Assembly: GCF_040412425.1 (NCBI RefSeq)
Contig: NC_089781.1
Location: 49,096,727 to 49,160,726, forward strand
Direction: 5' to 3'
DNA length: 64,000 bases
From: Macrobrachium rosenbergii
Taxonomy: Eukaryota; Arthropoda; Malacostraca; Decapoda; Palaemonidae
Both the position numbers and the translations under genes were made by a program. The notes below the pieces were generated by a model. It searched no databases and was not told where the DNA came from. It saw only the letters and a list, made by a program, of their open reading frames with translations. Below, piece after piece: positions 1-11,079 of the stretch (position 1 is its first letter; each line of letters begins with the position of its first letter).

Positions 1-1431
1 TAAGGATGCTTCCTTGAGGAACACCATTTTCAAGTGGAAATGTACTTGACAATACATCATCAATTTTCACCTGAATAGTGTGATTTGTCAAGGTTTTTGA
101 TAAACCTAGGTAAATATCTATGGATGCTGTTTTTATGTAATGTTTTTAATATTGCATATCTCCATGTAGTATCATATGCCTTTTCAATGTCAAAAAAAAA
201 ACCGCTATAGTAATTTGTTTTCGCTCAAATCCTCTTCGTATGTGGTCTTCTAAGTTAGACAGGGAATCCAGTGTAGATCTGTTACAGTATGACCCAAACT
301 GAGTGGGAGTCAAAATTTTATTTTCTCAAATGTGCCATGTTAGTCGAGCATTTACCATTTTCTCTAGTAATCTGCATAAACAACTAGTTAAATAAAATGG
401 TCTGTAATTGTTTACATTACTGGGATCTTTTCCAGGTTTCGCAATAGAAATAATTACAGTATAGCTTTACACCATTCATCAATAAATAAATTTCAAAGCC
501 ATAAGTGGTATTAAAACTCTAAAAAGTATGTCTTTGCCAAAGGTGCTAAATGGCAGATCATTTCAAAACAAATTCTGTCACCTCCAGGGGCAGAGTTATT
601 GCTGTTCAACAGAGCAAATTCCAACTCTTCCATATTAAATTTTCTATTATAATTTATATCTTCCATTGTTTCAAAATTTGTTATTAATTCTATACTATTT
701 TTCTTTGTGCGGAAATGCTCATCTAAATTATTATTACTACTTACTTTTGCTAAATTTTCTCCTATTACATTACTTACTCCTTTAGGATCAAGTATTCTTT
801 TCCCATAAGCATGTCTAGGTGGTTTAACATGGGTGCCATTTATTTTCCTAAATTTTTCCAATATTTTTTGCAAGGGAGTATTATTAGAGAGATCTGATAC
901 ATATTTCCTCCATTAAATGATTCTTCCTTGAATTACTTCTCTTTTAAATTTTACAGATATTTAGTTATATAGAGGTTTTAATGTATTAATTTCTAATAAT
1001 AATATAGTAATTTTTTGTAAAGTTCCTTCCAATATCGATAATGTTTTGTTTATTTTACTGAACTTTCTATTCAAATTATCTAATCGTCTTCCAATTTGGT
1101 GTTTTATTTTTATTAATTCTGTTAGTTTTTCAGACCACCATGGGACTTTGTTTTTCTTGGATGAGTTTTAGATTTTGGCATTGCTTTATCAGCAGCATTT
1201 TTAATGAAATCAACAAGAAATTTATTAGTTTCATTATGGTCTTCTTAAATATTCAAATGCTGGGATATTCCTCGTGTGGAATTCATGTTGCTCCCAATCT
1301 GCTTTATAAATGTTATATTGAGGGGCATGCTTGGTGGGATTATTTTGTATTAATGAAATTAATATTGGGAAATGGTCACTTGTATGCAAGTCGTCAACTG
1401 TATTTCAATCCAATCTGTCAACTATGTTTGT
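1..1431 (-). pseudogene. LINE (I/Jockey group) ORF2 fragment: endonuclease end, linker and start of reverse transcriptase
   Basis: Read on the minus strand from 1,431 this encodes the end of an APE-type endonuclease (motif DDLHTSDHFPI near 1,385-1,350), the linker box KVPWWSEKL (about 1,145-1,115), a block ending NSAPGGD (about 585), and RT boxes KPGKDPSNVNNYRPF (about 445-400), DIEKAYDTTW (about 200-170) and GVPQGSIL at 25-1. Product role: target-primed reverse transcription of a LINE RNA. Frameshifts and stops break the frame, for example after EYLRRP near 1,245, so it is a relic. The element's 3' part, with the catalytic RT box and any RNase H, lies outside the window. A second copy of the same family lies at 58,023-58,957. 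Confidence 0.88.
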
Positions 1432-2660
1432 TGTACGCTCGGCAAGAAAAGTGAGGATACAGTTTTCATTAGATTTCGTTCATCGAATTTTAATTTTTTT
1501 TCTTACAGAAAACACATAATCTCGGTAAATTTACTCTAGAATATGAAAATACACTGCAAATTATATCATATATATTAAATCTGCAAAACAATAACGTTCA
1601 GATACTTAAAACCACCATGGATGTCCGAAGTAATCAGAATTTCTCAGATGACTTCGTTCATAGAGATCTAAAAGATAGTGTATGGATATCTCTGTGTAGT
1701 ACTGTTTATCAGAACGGCAATATTTACTCGTTTTCCGTTATGAAGAGGCTTATTATTGCATCATCATACGAGGTAATGATAATTTATTTAATTTTTACAT
1801 ATTCATATTTATATTTCACAGTGTTAAAGGTCAGCTGGAATTAATGGCAGTAAATGATGTGACAGCTAGGGTAGGTTGACCAAATCTATTTAAATCCGCA
1901 AAAGCGTTCTCTATGATGTGCGGAGTATCGGGAAAACACAAGTAACTGGATGTTTCTTGACGTTGCCATAGTCTCTCTCTCTCTCTCTCTCCTGCTAAAA
2001 CATACTATACAAATATAGTATCGCTCACTCTCTAAAAGAAAAAAAATAATAAAATGAGTAGCTCTACATATAGGCCTAGGCTTACACAACAGCAACTCTC
2101 TCTCTCTCTCCATTGCTAAAACATACTATACAAGTATAATATCGCTCAATCTCTAAATGAAAAAAAAAATAATGAAATGAGTAGCTCTACATATAGGCCT
2201 AGGCTTACACAACAGCAACTCTCTCTCTCTCACATCATAACATTGCATTCATTCCTTTAGTGTTCCCCATGTTTTTCGTTGGACATTGCTCAAATTTAAC
2301 TCTTGATTTCATTATGGAAGATCCCGTTTCCGATTACGCAAGCATTCCGTTCATTGTGGTGTCATAAATTCATTTGTATAAGGTTAGTTGGTAGGTTATG
2401 TCGAAAAATGTTTATTTTGCTCAGAACTGTCGCTGCAAATTACAACTTGAACGAATACTGTAAAGCTTACTACTGCATTCAAGTATCAATGATTTCAGAA
2501 CCGTAGAATATGATTGAAAGTTATAGGAGGTCAAGCAAAAAGCAAACACATTAAGACTGAAGCTCTTCCCCCTTCTAAAGTTGCCAGATGTCGCATTAAT
2601 TAGCAATATATGTCCGAAGATTAAAAAAACTGTATCCTCACTTTCCTTGCCGAGTGTACA
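1432..2660. mobile_element. Non-autonomous DNA transposon with about 31-bp terminal inverted repeats
   Basis: The left end (from 1,432) and the reverse complement of the right end (to 2,660) match over about 31 bp: both begin TGTAC, continue with CTCGGCAAG and end GAGGATACAG, with only two or three differences. The ends sit inside the LINE endonuclease. Deleting 1,432-2,660 joins the LINE codons for SSIDLTR to TNIVDRLD in frame. No clear target-site duplication is visible and no transposase is recognisable inside, so the superfamily is unknown. The short open frames inside look like chance. Confidence 0.7.
1994..2234. repeat. 121-bp unit tandemly duplicated, with (TC)n edges
   Basis: A unit starting GCTAAAACATACTATACAA begins at 1,994 and again at 2,115, a period of 121 bp. 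Each copy ends in a (CT)n run, and another (CT)n run precedes the first copy. The copies differ by a few substitutions. The unit lies inside the 1,432-2,660 element and has no coding sense. Confidence 0.85.
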
Positions 2661-2920
2661 TCGAGTTAAGTCGATTGAGGAAAATGTTCTATGTGTTTTA
2701 GAAAAATATGTGTTGACTTCGTTATTATTTATACAGCACGTCATATGAATCTATGAATTCTTCTATTTTACTTCCTGCTCTATTTCAGTCTGTACAATTT
2801 ACAGTTCCACATCAGGTTGACAGCATTAAAATCACCTACTATTAATGTAGATTCCTTGGCATTATTAAGTAAATCTTCAAGTTTGTCAAAGTCATAATTT
2901 TTATTGGGTTGGTTGTATAA
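2661..2920 (-). pseudogene. LINE endonuclease, middle piece
   Basis: On the minus strand this reads YNQPNKNYDFDKLEDLL (about 2,915-2,865), then the catalytic endonuclease box VGDFNA (about 2,835-2,818), and later FSSIDLTR up to 2,661. These are hallmarks of the APE-type endonuclease of I/Jockey LINEs, which nicks the target DNA. One or more frameshifts occur after the GDFNA box. The right neighbour (from 2,921) is DIRS copy A and the left neighbour is the TIR element at 1,432-2,660; both interrupt the domain. Confidence 0.85.
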
Positions 2921-3262
2921 AAAGGATTTTGACAAAGGAAAAATCTGTTTCTGGGGAGGGGCCCGTGTCACCCGGTGAAATAGTCCATTCAGCACTTATT
3001 TCTAGGTAATTCCGTTGCTAGATACCAGAGAAAGCTAAATGAAATGCTGGAGTTACTACCCCCAGAGCGAGCTCCACTAGATGGAGTCGTGTATGGAAAA
3101 GGGTGAACTACAAAAACACGGAACCTTATCCTATAGAGATTCCCAATGTCAAAAGTCCCAACGAGAGAGGTGCCGATACAAGCCCATGCACTACTCACGG
3201 ACTGTATACAAGGCAACACTAGCCGCATTCCATGTTAGCACCCACCTCACTAGAATGAAGTT
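2921..3262 (-). repeat. DIRS copy A right inverted terminal repeat with end extension
   Basis: About 290 bp here (2,949-3,240) are the reverse complement of 10,675-10,967, with very few mismatches. Outside it a further 28 bp or so (2,921-2,948) is present only at this end, as in the other copies. An unequal right-end extension is a known trait of DIRS elements. The ITR contains a CACCCGGTGA motif repeated at the internal complementary region. Confidence 0.88.
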
Positions 3263-3296
3263 TATCAAGGGAGGAGAGAATGAAAAACAGGGGTGG

Positions 3297-3400
3297 GTCA
3301 CCGGGTGACACGGGCCTCTCCAGAAATAGATTTTTCCTTTGTCAAAATCCTTTTTCTGGATCGGGTCCCGTGTCACCCGGTGAAATAGTAACAGAGAAAT
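3297..3400 (-). other. DIRS copy A internal complementary region
   Basis: This segment juxtaposes sequences complementary to both element ends: the right-end extension (about 3,325-3,353) next to the left-end start (about 3,352-3,395). In DIRS biology such a region templates completion of the linear cDNA ends to form a circle. The arrangement is the same in copies 1, 2 and 3. Confidence 0.8.
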
Positions 3401-3419
3401 AAACATCATTCTTATGCTA

Positions 3420-4150
3420 TTAAAGACTTAAATAGAAACGTTGAAAACTAAGAGAATTCTACCCTGAACATTAGTAAGGTCCTCTAAGTTCATGTAATGA
3501 AAATAATGTAAGTGGTCACCGTCTAAGATCATGAGCTTAGAATAGCACCTGAATAGGCTTGTATTAAGAAAATACTTCCTGCCTAATAGCAGACCCAATG
3601 ACAGTGCCCCCCTTTTTTTAAAGGAGAGGACCTGACAAAATTAAGAGGTCCTGTCTAAAAAAAGCCTGCAAGGAGAAAACTGGACACAGAAACAGACCTT
3701 GTAAAGGGGGAGTACTTTCCAAGGTGACCACCGAAAATGAGGACCTTCAATTGTAGATAGAAAGTTAGGGTGAGGAATTCACAACACTACCCCTGATGAG
3801 GGGAAACCAAAATGATTGGTTCCAAACCAGACAGGGCAGACAGTACAGGAAAACTAACACTAGAAGCTAAGCTGATTAAAAATTTTGGGACTTCCTTAAC
3901 AAGGAAAGGTAAGAACAAGATGATTGTTGGTTACCGAAGCTAACTCCGATACATTACTCAAAGACCAGGAAACCGAATGTGGACGGAGTACTGTTCTTAG
4001 ACGAACACAGACCTTAGGGATGAAAGTTAAGGGCCTGTGAGTCTGGTTCCAACAAAACACTTTCCTCGAGGCCAATGCGGCGCATCAGTACTGTAGCCGA
4101 AAACTATGTGAAGAGTGCTAGTTACTTAACTGCAGAACCATACTGCAGTA
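3420..4150 (-). pseudogene. Tyrosine recombinase relic of DIRS copy A
   Basis: Translated in shifting frames, the minus strand retains NEDPHFRWSPWKVLPL (about 3,755-3,705), a block matching SGPLFVREKGGTLSL of the better copies (about 3,640-3,580), and YFHYMNLEDL (about 3,515-3,485). These match the recombinase of copies 1-3 in order and spacing. The enzyme would integrate a circular DNA copy by site-specific-type recombination. Many frameshifts and a lost HxxR context make it a clear pseudogene. Confidence 0.75.
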
Positions 4151-5560
4151 GAGTAGGATCCCTTAACTGATTTCAGGAAAACAGTAATAACAGGACCAAT
4201 ATCAGTTTCCTCCTAAACTGTAAGATTCACAAAGACCACAAAGCCAGGACATCAGAGTTTGAGGGGCTGGCGCAGGCTGAGTTTATACCAGACGGGACAG
4301 CTTGATAGTTTGTGGCTGAATTGGGTTGCAAACAGACCTAATTCCAGGCCCAGGAAAAGGTCACAAGACTACCTGAATGACGCTCTGTCTAAGGACTATT
4401 CCGACACCAGGGGGGAGGCCCTGGATAGGGAAAAAGCAGTGACCTTTTGGACCCCTACGAGAAGGGTGGTAGACAGAGGCACCTGCGTCTGTTGGTTATG
4501 GAGAAGAATGAACCATAACCTGAACGAAGCAATTCGAGTCCAAAACCACTTGTTTACGCAGCGCACTATTGCTGTTTTGTTCAGAACCAGCCTAAAAGGA
4601 AACCTCTTGGGGGGAAGAAGTTTCCCAAGGACAGGAAGACTGTCACCGCCCTCCAAAGCGTTGATATGGAACTGCCGGGCGTGACCGACTAAGTACCATG
4701 TACTTCATTGGGCCAAAAATATCCACCTCACCCGCCCAGAGAGGTGACGGTGTGGAATACTGAGGCCGGAGGGGAAGCTGGAGAGGAACTGACTTCGGTA
4801 AGCACTTGACAGTTGTGCAAGGCCGGAGGCCACTATTCAAGCAGGAGGAATCAAGGAGACACGTCCCTGACTCCACCATACCCGGTCATAAACTCCAGCT
4901 TTGACTTCAGAAGGAGAACCGTCACTGAAGCAAACTGGAGAAAACCCAGGACCTTTTCTTGGGCACGAGGAGAGGTATGCTTGAGATGATGAAAAGATAG
5001 GATGTCCTTGCTATCTCTTTCCACTTCCACTGGATTCATAACTACGGAAGGCTACCCTCCTGAATCAGGTGGGATTCCTTCCTGGTTACTTAGAAGCCCA
5101 AAGACTCTAGAAACCGATTATAATGACCGGCGCCCTCAGGCAATTCCCGCGCTGGGTGCCCAAATGAGCCAGGCAACTAGATATGCAGCTAGCATAGCCT
5201 CCTAATACCGGAGCTGTTGAACTACGGTATTGTTCAAACTGGCAAAGACTCTGGAGCCGCATTGAGGAGGGCATGAACCTGAAGGGGTACGCCTGCTCCC
5301 GAGTCTGAATCCCAAGAAGGATAGGACCTTTCTGCAACCAAGATGTGAAAGGAAGCGTCGGAAAGGTCTATAGAGGTGGTTACGGCTCCACGGCGCAGTA
5401 GGATCCGAACTCACAAGACTGTAAGCAACCGAGACTTGCCGCATGAATAAGGAAAACAAACAGGACACGCCCGGAAAAATTTTCCAGTGGAAGGGAACTT
5501 CCTTGGCAGACTGAAAAGGCCTGACAGGCCATTCACAAAGACCCCCAGAACTCTGGCCGG
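4150..5560 (-). pseudogene. Reverse transcriptase / RNase H relic of DIRS copy A
   Basis: RNase H remnants include GHARQFHINALEGG followed by RLVLNKTAIVRCVN (about 4,690-4,520), matching FRQFHINTLEA and RLVLGSAVVVHCIN of copy 2. RT remnants at about 5,470-5,200 match copies 1-3 best in the alternative frame (YRPFRRFLSHLGC). No continuous pol frame survives. The length and order match the pol of the intact family members. Confidence 0.7.
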
Positions 5561-7000
5561 AGGCTGATTGAACCTGATTGGGGGGAACAACAGTCCAGCT
5601 CCACCCGGGCCCTGATAACTATACTCTGGGCCCAGGAACTGGAGTTCCAGTGGCCCCGAAAATGGTACAGCCTCCCACCCATATGAGAAATACTACAGGG
5701 AGGAGGCTTGATTGCCTCCCGTGAAGTGAATGCCTTCCCAATTTCTCGGAGAGGAGTAGGATGCATCCCTGCCCCTATGATAACCCCGAGGGTCAGAGCC
5801 TCTGGCCAAATGTCTAGTGAAAATTCTTTCCTTAGGTTTTCGTATGAAGCAAAGAAAACTCCGGCGGGCACGTGGGGGAGGCAGAGACACACGGGGGTGT
5901 TACAAGGGGCTGATGTGTTGGCTGAACCCGCACACATCGAGGTGGAGGCTGGGAGTGAGAGCTGACGGCTGTCTAGGGGCAGAGACCTGAAGAGCCTGCA
6001 CCACCGCCTGAGCAGGGGGGCTCCTGAACTACATGAACTTCTTGCCGGACTTGGGACAGGTCCCGGCAAGATGAGACCGTTTCTGCTCGTAGGGTAGACA
6101 CCCATGAGAACGGAGGCTCTGGGTAACCATAGTAGCCCCAGACAGGCCGTAACAACGCCCACCTGGGGAAAAGATTAATTCTCCAGGTGAAACTGTTCAT
6201 AAGATTTTTCAGCTCAAGGCGGAACGGGCAAGCCTGACTTACACCCTGTTTCAGCTTCCGAAAATTGACTCGGAAGCTTACGGAGCTGTGCGCTGAATAA
6301 ATTAGAAGCGTAGTCCGGGGTTAGAAGATTCACTGTGAATGTATCTGTGATATCTGTCTCCCGGAAATGCCTCAGCGATATATTTTCAAAACAAGCCTGT
6401 TGATAAGAGGGCTACATTCGGAGCACAAGGGGTAAGAAACAGGGCTCTCAAAGAGAGCATGGTAAGACCCCACAGCTGGCGTGAACTTGGAATTCTCCGC
6501 CTGCCCTCCGTTAGAGTTCTCAGGAGACGATGTGTCCAGCCCCTAGCTGAGGGCTCACTTATGGATCCTGCCAGACAGATGCCATGCTCGTTCTGACAGT
6601 CTGGTAAAACCGGATAAGAGGATACCAGACCGGAAGGGAAGAAATGCCCTTCCACCAACCTCCGTGTGCCCACACCCCGACAGGAGGGTGCCTTCATGCT
6701 GGGAAGCATAAAGGAAGGCACCAAGATTCCCCAGACTGGAGGGGAAAAGAGGTGGAGATGTCCGAACGATAGAATTCGGAACGGAGCAGGACTTAACAGG
6801 TGATCCATTGACAATGAGTCTTGAGATTAATCTCTTGGGATTTAAGCTCCTGGGAAAGGGAAGGCATGGACCATGAGGTAGATAGTTAGTGTAATAGGTT
6901 GACAATGACCCTCAAATCGAGCTCCTTATAAGGAGACCCAGAAAAGAGTTTTCAACAAAGGAAGGAGGGGGTAACCGCCTTGCTTTGCTTGGGCCGTGTC
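5560..7000 (-). pseudogene. Gag relic of DIRS copy A
   Basis: A conserved gag box survives at about 6,700-6,600 on the minus strand: a stretch reading MKAPSCRGVGTRRLVEGHFF parallels RHEDTLTIEGLGTRRLEELEFF of copies 1-3, followed by a PSGLVSSYP-like segment. The rest is scrambled by indels. The family's gag is about 690 residues in copies 1 and 2, so this interval is the expected size. Function (RNA packaging) is inferred from position before pol. Confidence 0.65.
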
Positions 7001-7339
7001 CCTTTGCAGAAGACGAGGCCAAACTCGTAGATGGCACCGGATTAGAGATCCGAGGCGTCCTTGAGGGGGCCCCGGGCGGGTCTTCTTGGTTTAAAAAAGG
7101 GTCTTGTTTTTTTTTTTTTTTTTTTACTGACTTCACCTTAGGGACGGTAGACCAGGAACCGTCGAAAAGGGATGAGAAGGTAACTAATCCCTAAAGGAAA
7201 AGTTTGCCTCACCTAATTCCGAGCTAAGCGGAAAAGGTTTGCCTCAATTATTCCCGCACCTACTTATCGCTCCGGGACGATGTTCACAGGTTCGAGAACG
7301 AGACAGAAGGCCGCAACGTCTTCAGAAAACTCTCCGTAA

Positions 7340-8130
7340 ACAATTAACTTGAAGCGAAGAGTTACGAGACTTGCGGCCGGCCTCCAGGAGGGGGAAAAAT
7401 TAGGACCCCAGACACCGGAGGAACAACTATTAATAAGTTATATAAGACGGAGTTTGGCGAAGGAAAAACCGATAGGTGTATATGAAACCTACCAATTTAC
7501 CGAGAATCTCGCCCGGAAACGGAGTTTGGCGGAGGAAATCGATAGGCGTATATGAAACCTACCGATCCACCGAGAATCTCGCCCGGAGAGAGCCCAAACA
7601 CCGAAAGATTAACTATTAATAAGCCACAAGAGGCGGAGAACCGATAGGTTTATATGAAACCTACCGAATTAACGAAAATCCCGCCCGGAGACGGAGTTTG
7701 GCGGAGTGAAATCGATAGGCGTATATGTGAAACCTACCGATTTATCGCCGAAAGAGCGACTATTAATAAGCCACATGAGGCGGAGCTTGACGGAGGTAAA
7801 ACCGACAGGTATATATGAAACCTACGGATTCATCAGGTAGCCTGCTCGGGAGAGCATAGCGTATAACGCAATCTGCCGGGTGCCAAACGACTAATAATAA
7901 GCCAAAGGAGGCGGCGTTTGGCGGCGATAAAACCGACTGGTGTAAATAAAACCTCGGATTCATCAAGTAGCCTGCTCGGAGAGAGCATAGCGTGCACTTT
8001 ACAACCTTCCGAGTCAAGAATAAGTCACATGAGGCGGAGTTTGGCGGAGACGAAACCGACAGGTATATATAAAACCTCACGGGTTCATCAAGAAGTCTAC
8101 TCGAGGAGAGCATAGCGTACTTCATAACCT
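7340..8130 (-). repeat. Tandem amplification of a gag exon / splice-donor unit in DIRS copy A
   Basis: About seven units at spacing 75-130 bp (near 7,440, 7,515, 7,620, 7,690, 7,767, 7,900 and 8,020). Each carries GGCGGAG, GATAGG or GACAGG, a TATATGAAACCTACC-like run and, in the fuller units, GCCTGCTCGGAGAGAGCAT. On the minus strand the fuller units decode as VWHPADC, then RYAM, then a DE-S/P end followed by GTAGGTTT. This is the same exon end and donor seen once in copies 1 (25,190-25,260) and 2 (37,918-37,990). Confidence 0.75.
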
Positions 8131-10674
8131 TCCGTGCCAAACTATAAATCCAAAACAGACTGCGCACCGGAATGGGAGCTATAGACTCCGTGACCGCTGG
8201 TTTGTTGCAGGATAGCGGAGCATTCCTGCACTTGACAAAACCAGCCGAAAACGAATGAGAAAAGGGCATGCTGGAACGGATGCCGGAGCAGAGTACCGTA
8301 GCAGCCATAGCCTAGTCAGACCAGGAAAACCCCCGGAGAAAACCGGAGAGAAAACCGGGCTAACAGGACAAAACTCATAGACATAAAAACAGAGTCAACG
8401 GAACATTCCGAAGCGATCATGTTTGAACAAAATGTGGGAAGGTTATGAACTGTTCGGAAGTGGGCGCACTCCGAGCCAAGAGAGGAAAACCCGGAGGAGG
8501 ATATCCTGAACGAAGTGATAGCGGTGGGGAATAAACGCCGACCGCTAAACACTAAAACCGCCGTAGCAGTAAGCAAGGAGAGCACCCAACAAGATAACGA
8601 AACACCGAACAGGTAGTAGCAAAAGGAGGGGGAACGCCGAAAGTAAATAAAGCAGAAGACAGTTAGGTGGAGAACGCTAACTGGCCTCATATGAGATCCC
8701 AACAGTGAGGTGCGAACATGTAGGAAGCACCACGAAGGGAAATAGTCGACGTAAAAGGAAGGGGGAAGGATAGGCCAGGAGGTTGGTAACCCAAAGCAGC
8801 GACCAGGGGTGGGACAGCACTCCCCGGGCGCCCAGAGATTCTCATAGATCCCCTCGCTATGTAAGCTGTGCTGCACGACAAGAGCGAGAGAAAAGAGAGA
8901 GGAAGGGCAAAAACCTCTACGGCCAGGAGAGCAATGAAAGATAAAAGGAGTGTGAACAGGAGTGGGGAGAGCACTCCTGGTCACCTCCAGGTCCAGGTGG
9001 AGTGCCAACTCAGACACACCGAGGGACAATCAATCAATGCAGAGGGAGGGGATGTAGGCTACAACATAAAATAAGGATAATTGCTCTCAAGCCTTGGAAA
9101 GTTAACAAACTTTGAAAACAAACCAAGGGGAGAGAGAGAGCAAAGGATAAAAGGGAGAGAAGGGGACTCTCGAAACCACAAAATAACATATATATAGTCG
9201 GTAAAAGAAGTGTGAACAGGAGTGGGGAGAGCACTCCCGGTCACCATTGGTAAGCAACCCAAAGAAGGATTGAACTAGGATAGGCTACGCAGGTAAACCC
9301 TCGCTATTCCAGCTTAACTTATTAGGAACATTAGCCTAAGTGAAAAGCCGAAACAGGGAGAGGGTGGACGTAGGCAATATATCCAAGCCAAAACCAAACA
9401 AAGGGAAGTACCAGACATAAAACACACATGTACAGAACGAGATCACCGACATAAAACACACATGTACAGAACGAGATCGTCCCTCATAACGAATTTTCCC
9501 CGAAGGGAAAAAGTGTTACAGCCAACCCCTAGGCTAACCTAACTGAGGCGATGTAAAGGAAGGAAGCCTAGGAGAGGGGTAAGGGCTAACCAATAACTCA
9601 AAAAAAAAAAAAAATCATAATAAAACAAAAATTGTCTATAAGGTACATGTAGGAGGATAGGCAGGCCCAACACAACATGGACGTGAAGGGACATGACCGA
9701 CCTCCAGTTAAATGAAAGTATCCCAAAATTAACAAAATTCAAAAGCATCCAAGCACAAGGTCAAAAATTAAATGTAACCATGAAAATCATGTTCCCATAC
9801 ACTTAGAGAAGTGAGTCTAAAACAAGGCAAAATAAGAAGCGAATAGGCCTGAGGGGGAACCACGTAGCCTAAACAGCAAGACAGCACTTGACCAGGAAGG
9901 GAACACAAAATTCACAAAATAAACAAAATTATAAAAACAAAGTAAAAACCATAACAGTACCAATGAAAATAAGATCCCCAAAGGCTAAGAGAAGTGAGTG
10001 ACAAAAATAAAGCATAATGAGGCCATGATAATAAGCGAATGGGCTCGAGGGGGAAGCTCGTAGCCTAAACGCTCAACAACACTTCTCGTAATGAAGCCAC
10101 GATAAAAAGCGAATGGGCCCGAGGGGGTAGCTCGTAGCCTAAACGCTAAACATCACTCCCGTAATGAAGCCATGATAAAAGGCGAATGGGCCCGAGTGGG
10201 TAGCTCGTAGCCTAAACGCTAAACATCACTCCCGTAATAAAAATCACTCTCGTAATGAAGCCATGATAAAAAGCGAATGGGCCCGAGGGGGTAGCTCGTA
10301 GCCTAAACGCTAAACAGCACTTCTCGTAGTAAATGGGTACAGAACAAACAAAAATTAATCAAACCCACTAAAGTTAGGGATCATTAAAGGTAAAATATCC
10401 CAAATAAAAAGGGATACAAATAAAAAACACAAAACAAACATGCTGACCCAAGACCAAGAGAGGTCAAGAGACGACGTGAGAGGAGATCGAGACGGGCATT
10501 ATAAATCCCTTTAATTATTAAACTAAAGGAAAATAAGAAGCCTCAATCGCCTAAAAAACAACAAAACACTGGTACTCAAGTAATTGAAGAAGAACCTTGC
10601 GAGGATGCCATAAAAAATCCAAAATAGAGCACAAAATAAGGATCACAACGAAATTACGTGTGAACGAAAAACGT
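8130..10674 (-). other. DIRS copy A leader region
   Basis: Between the left ITR and the exon array lies about 2.5 kb without a recognisable gene. It holds several internal repeats. GTGTGAACAGGAGTGGGGAG occurs near 8,951 and again near 9,211, and a 30-bp unit containing CATAAAACACACATGTACAG repeats back to back at about 9,417 and 9,447. Open frames on the minus strand (for example 8,316-9,029) have no recognisable domain and are probably chance in a repeat-rich leader. Confidence 0.6.
10000..10335. repeat. About 75-bp tandem repeat in DIRS copy A leader
   Basis: Four units centred on GCGAATGGGCCCGAGGGGG and TAGCTCGTAGCCTAAACGCT start near 10,018, 10,092, 10,166 and 10,257. The third and fourth are separated by a short extra piece. 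A diverged relative occurs at about 9,825-9,895. The units are 90% or more alike by eye. Role unknown; leader repeats also occur in DIRS copies 1 and 2 but with unrelated sequence. Confidence 0.85.
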
Positions 10675-10967
10675 GCTAAAATGGAATGCGGCTAGTGTTG
10701 CCTTGTATACAGTCCGCGAGTAGTGCATGGGCTTGTATCGGCACCTCTCTCGTTGGGACTTTTGAAATTGGGAATCTCTATAGGATAAGGTTCCGTGTTT
10801 TTGTAGTTCACCCTTTTCCATACACGACTCCATCTAGTGGAGCTCGCTCTGGGGGTAGTAACTCCAGCATTTCATTTAGCTTTCTCTGGTATCTAGCAAC
10901 GGAATTACCTAGAAATAAGTGCTGAATGGACTATTTCACCGGGTGACACGGGACTCCGACCCAGAAA
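10675..10967 (-). repeat. DIRS copy A left inverted terminal repeat
   Basis: Reverse complement of 2,949-3,240 (the paired translated frames differ at only two of 79 residues). Read on the minus strand it starts TTTCTGGG and contains the TGTCACCCGGTGAAAT motif. It ends abruptly at about 10,967 against LINE sequence. Confidence 0.88.
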
Positions 10968-11079
10968 TTATACATTACATAAAAATTGTTTTTTACTCGT
11001 ATTTTAATAATACTCAATATTTATATATCAGTAAAGTTTACAGGTACTTTGTCATAACATACTTTCTTATGTACATATA
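10968..11079 (-). pseudogene. LINE endonuclease piece between DIRS A and pogo-like insert
   Basis: Minus-strand translation gives VYVHKKVCYDKVPVNFTDI, a stop where a Q is expected, then RVKNNFYVMYN at the DIRS border. This is the central part of the endonuclease. It continues without a gap into YNQPNKN at 2,920 once DIRS A is removed, and joins GTA-I at 12,679 once the pogo-like element is removed. Confidence 0.82.

Larger units (their letters stand above)
2921..10967 (-). mobile_element. DIRS retrotransposon copy A (old, degenerate), minus strand
   Basis: An 8-kb tyrosine-recombinase retroelement bounded by inverted terminal repeats (2,949-3,240 and 10,675-10,967). On the minus strand the order is left ITR, long leader, gag relic, RT, RNase H, recombinase relic, internal complementary region and right ITR. 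It sits inside the LINE endonuclease. Its removal joins LINE codons for YVMYN and YNQPNKN with at most a few T residues of ambiguity and no long target duplication, as expected for circular-intermediate integration. It is by far the most decayed of the four related copies, so probably the oldest. Confidence 0.88.

Noticed and set aside
2921..3400. Stand-alone foldback MITE with ATTTTGACAAAGGAAAAATC ends, also at 34,140, 44,960 and 58,960
   Set aside because: In each case it is the right ITR plus internal complementary region of a DIRS element whose genes and left ITR are identifiable, so it is not an independent element.
8316..9029. 237-codon minus-strand open frame as a gene
   Set aside because: No domain, low-complexity composition, and it lies in the repeat-rich leader of a decayed DIRS element.
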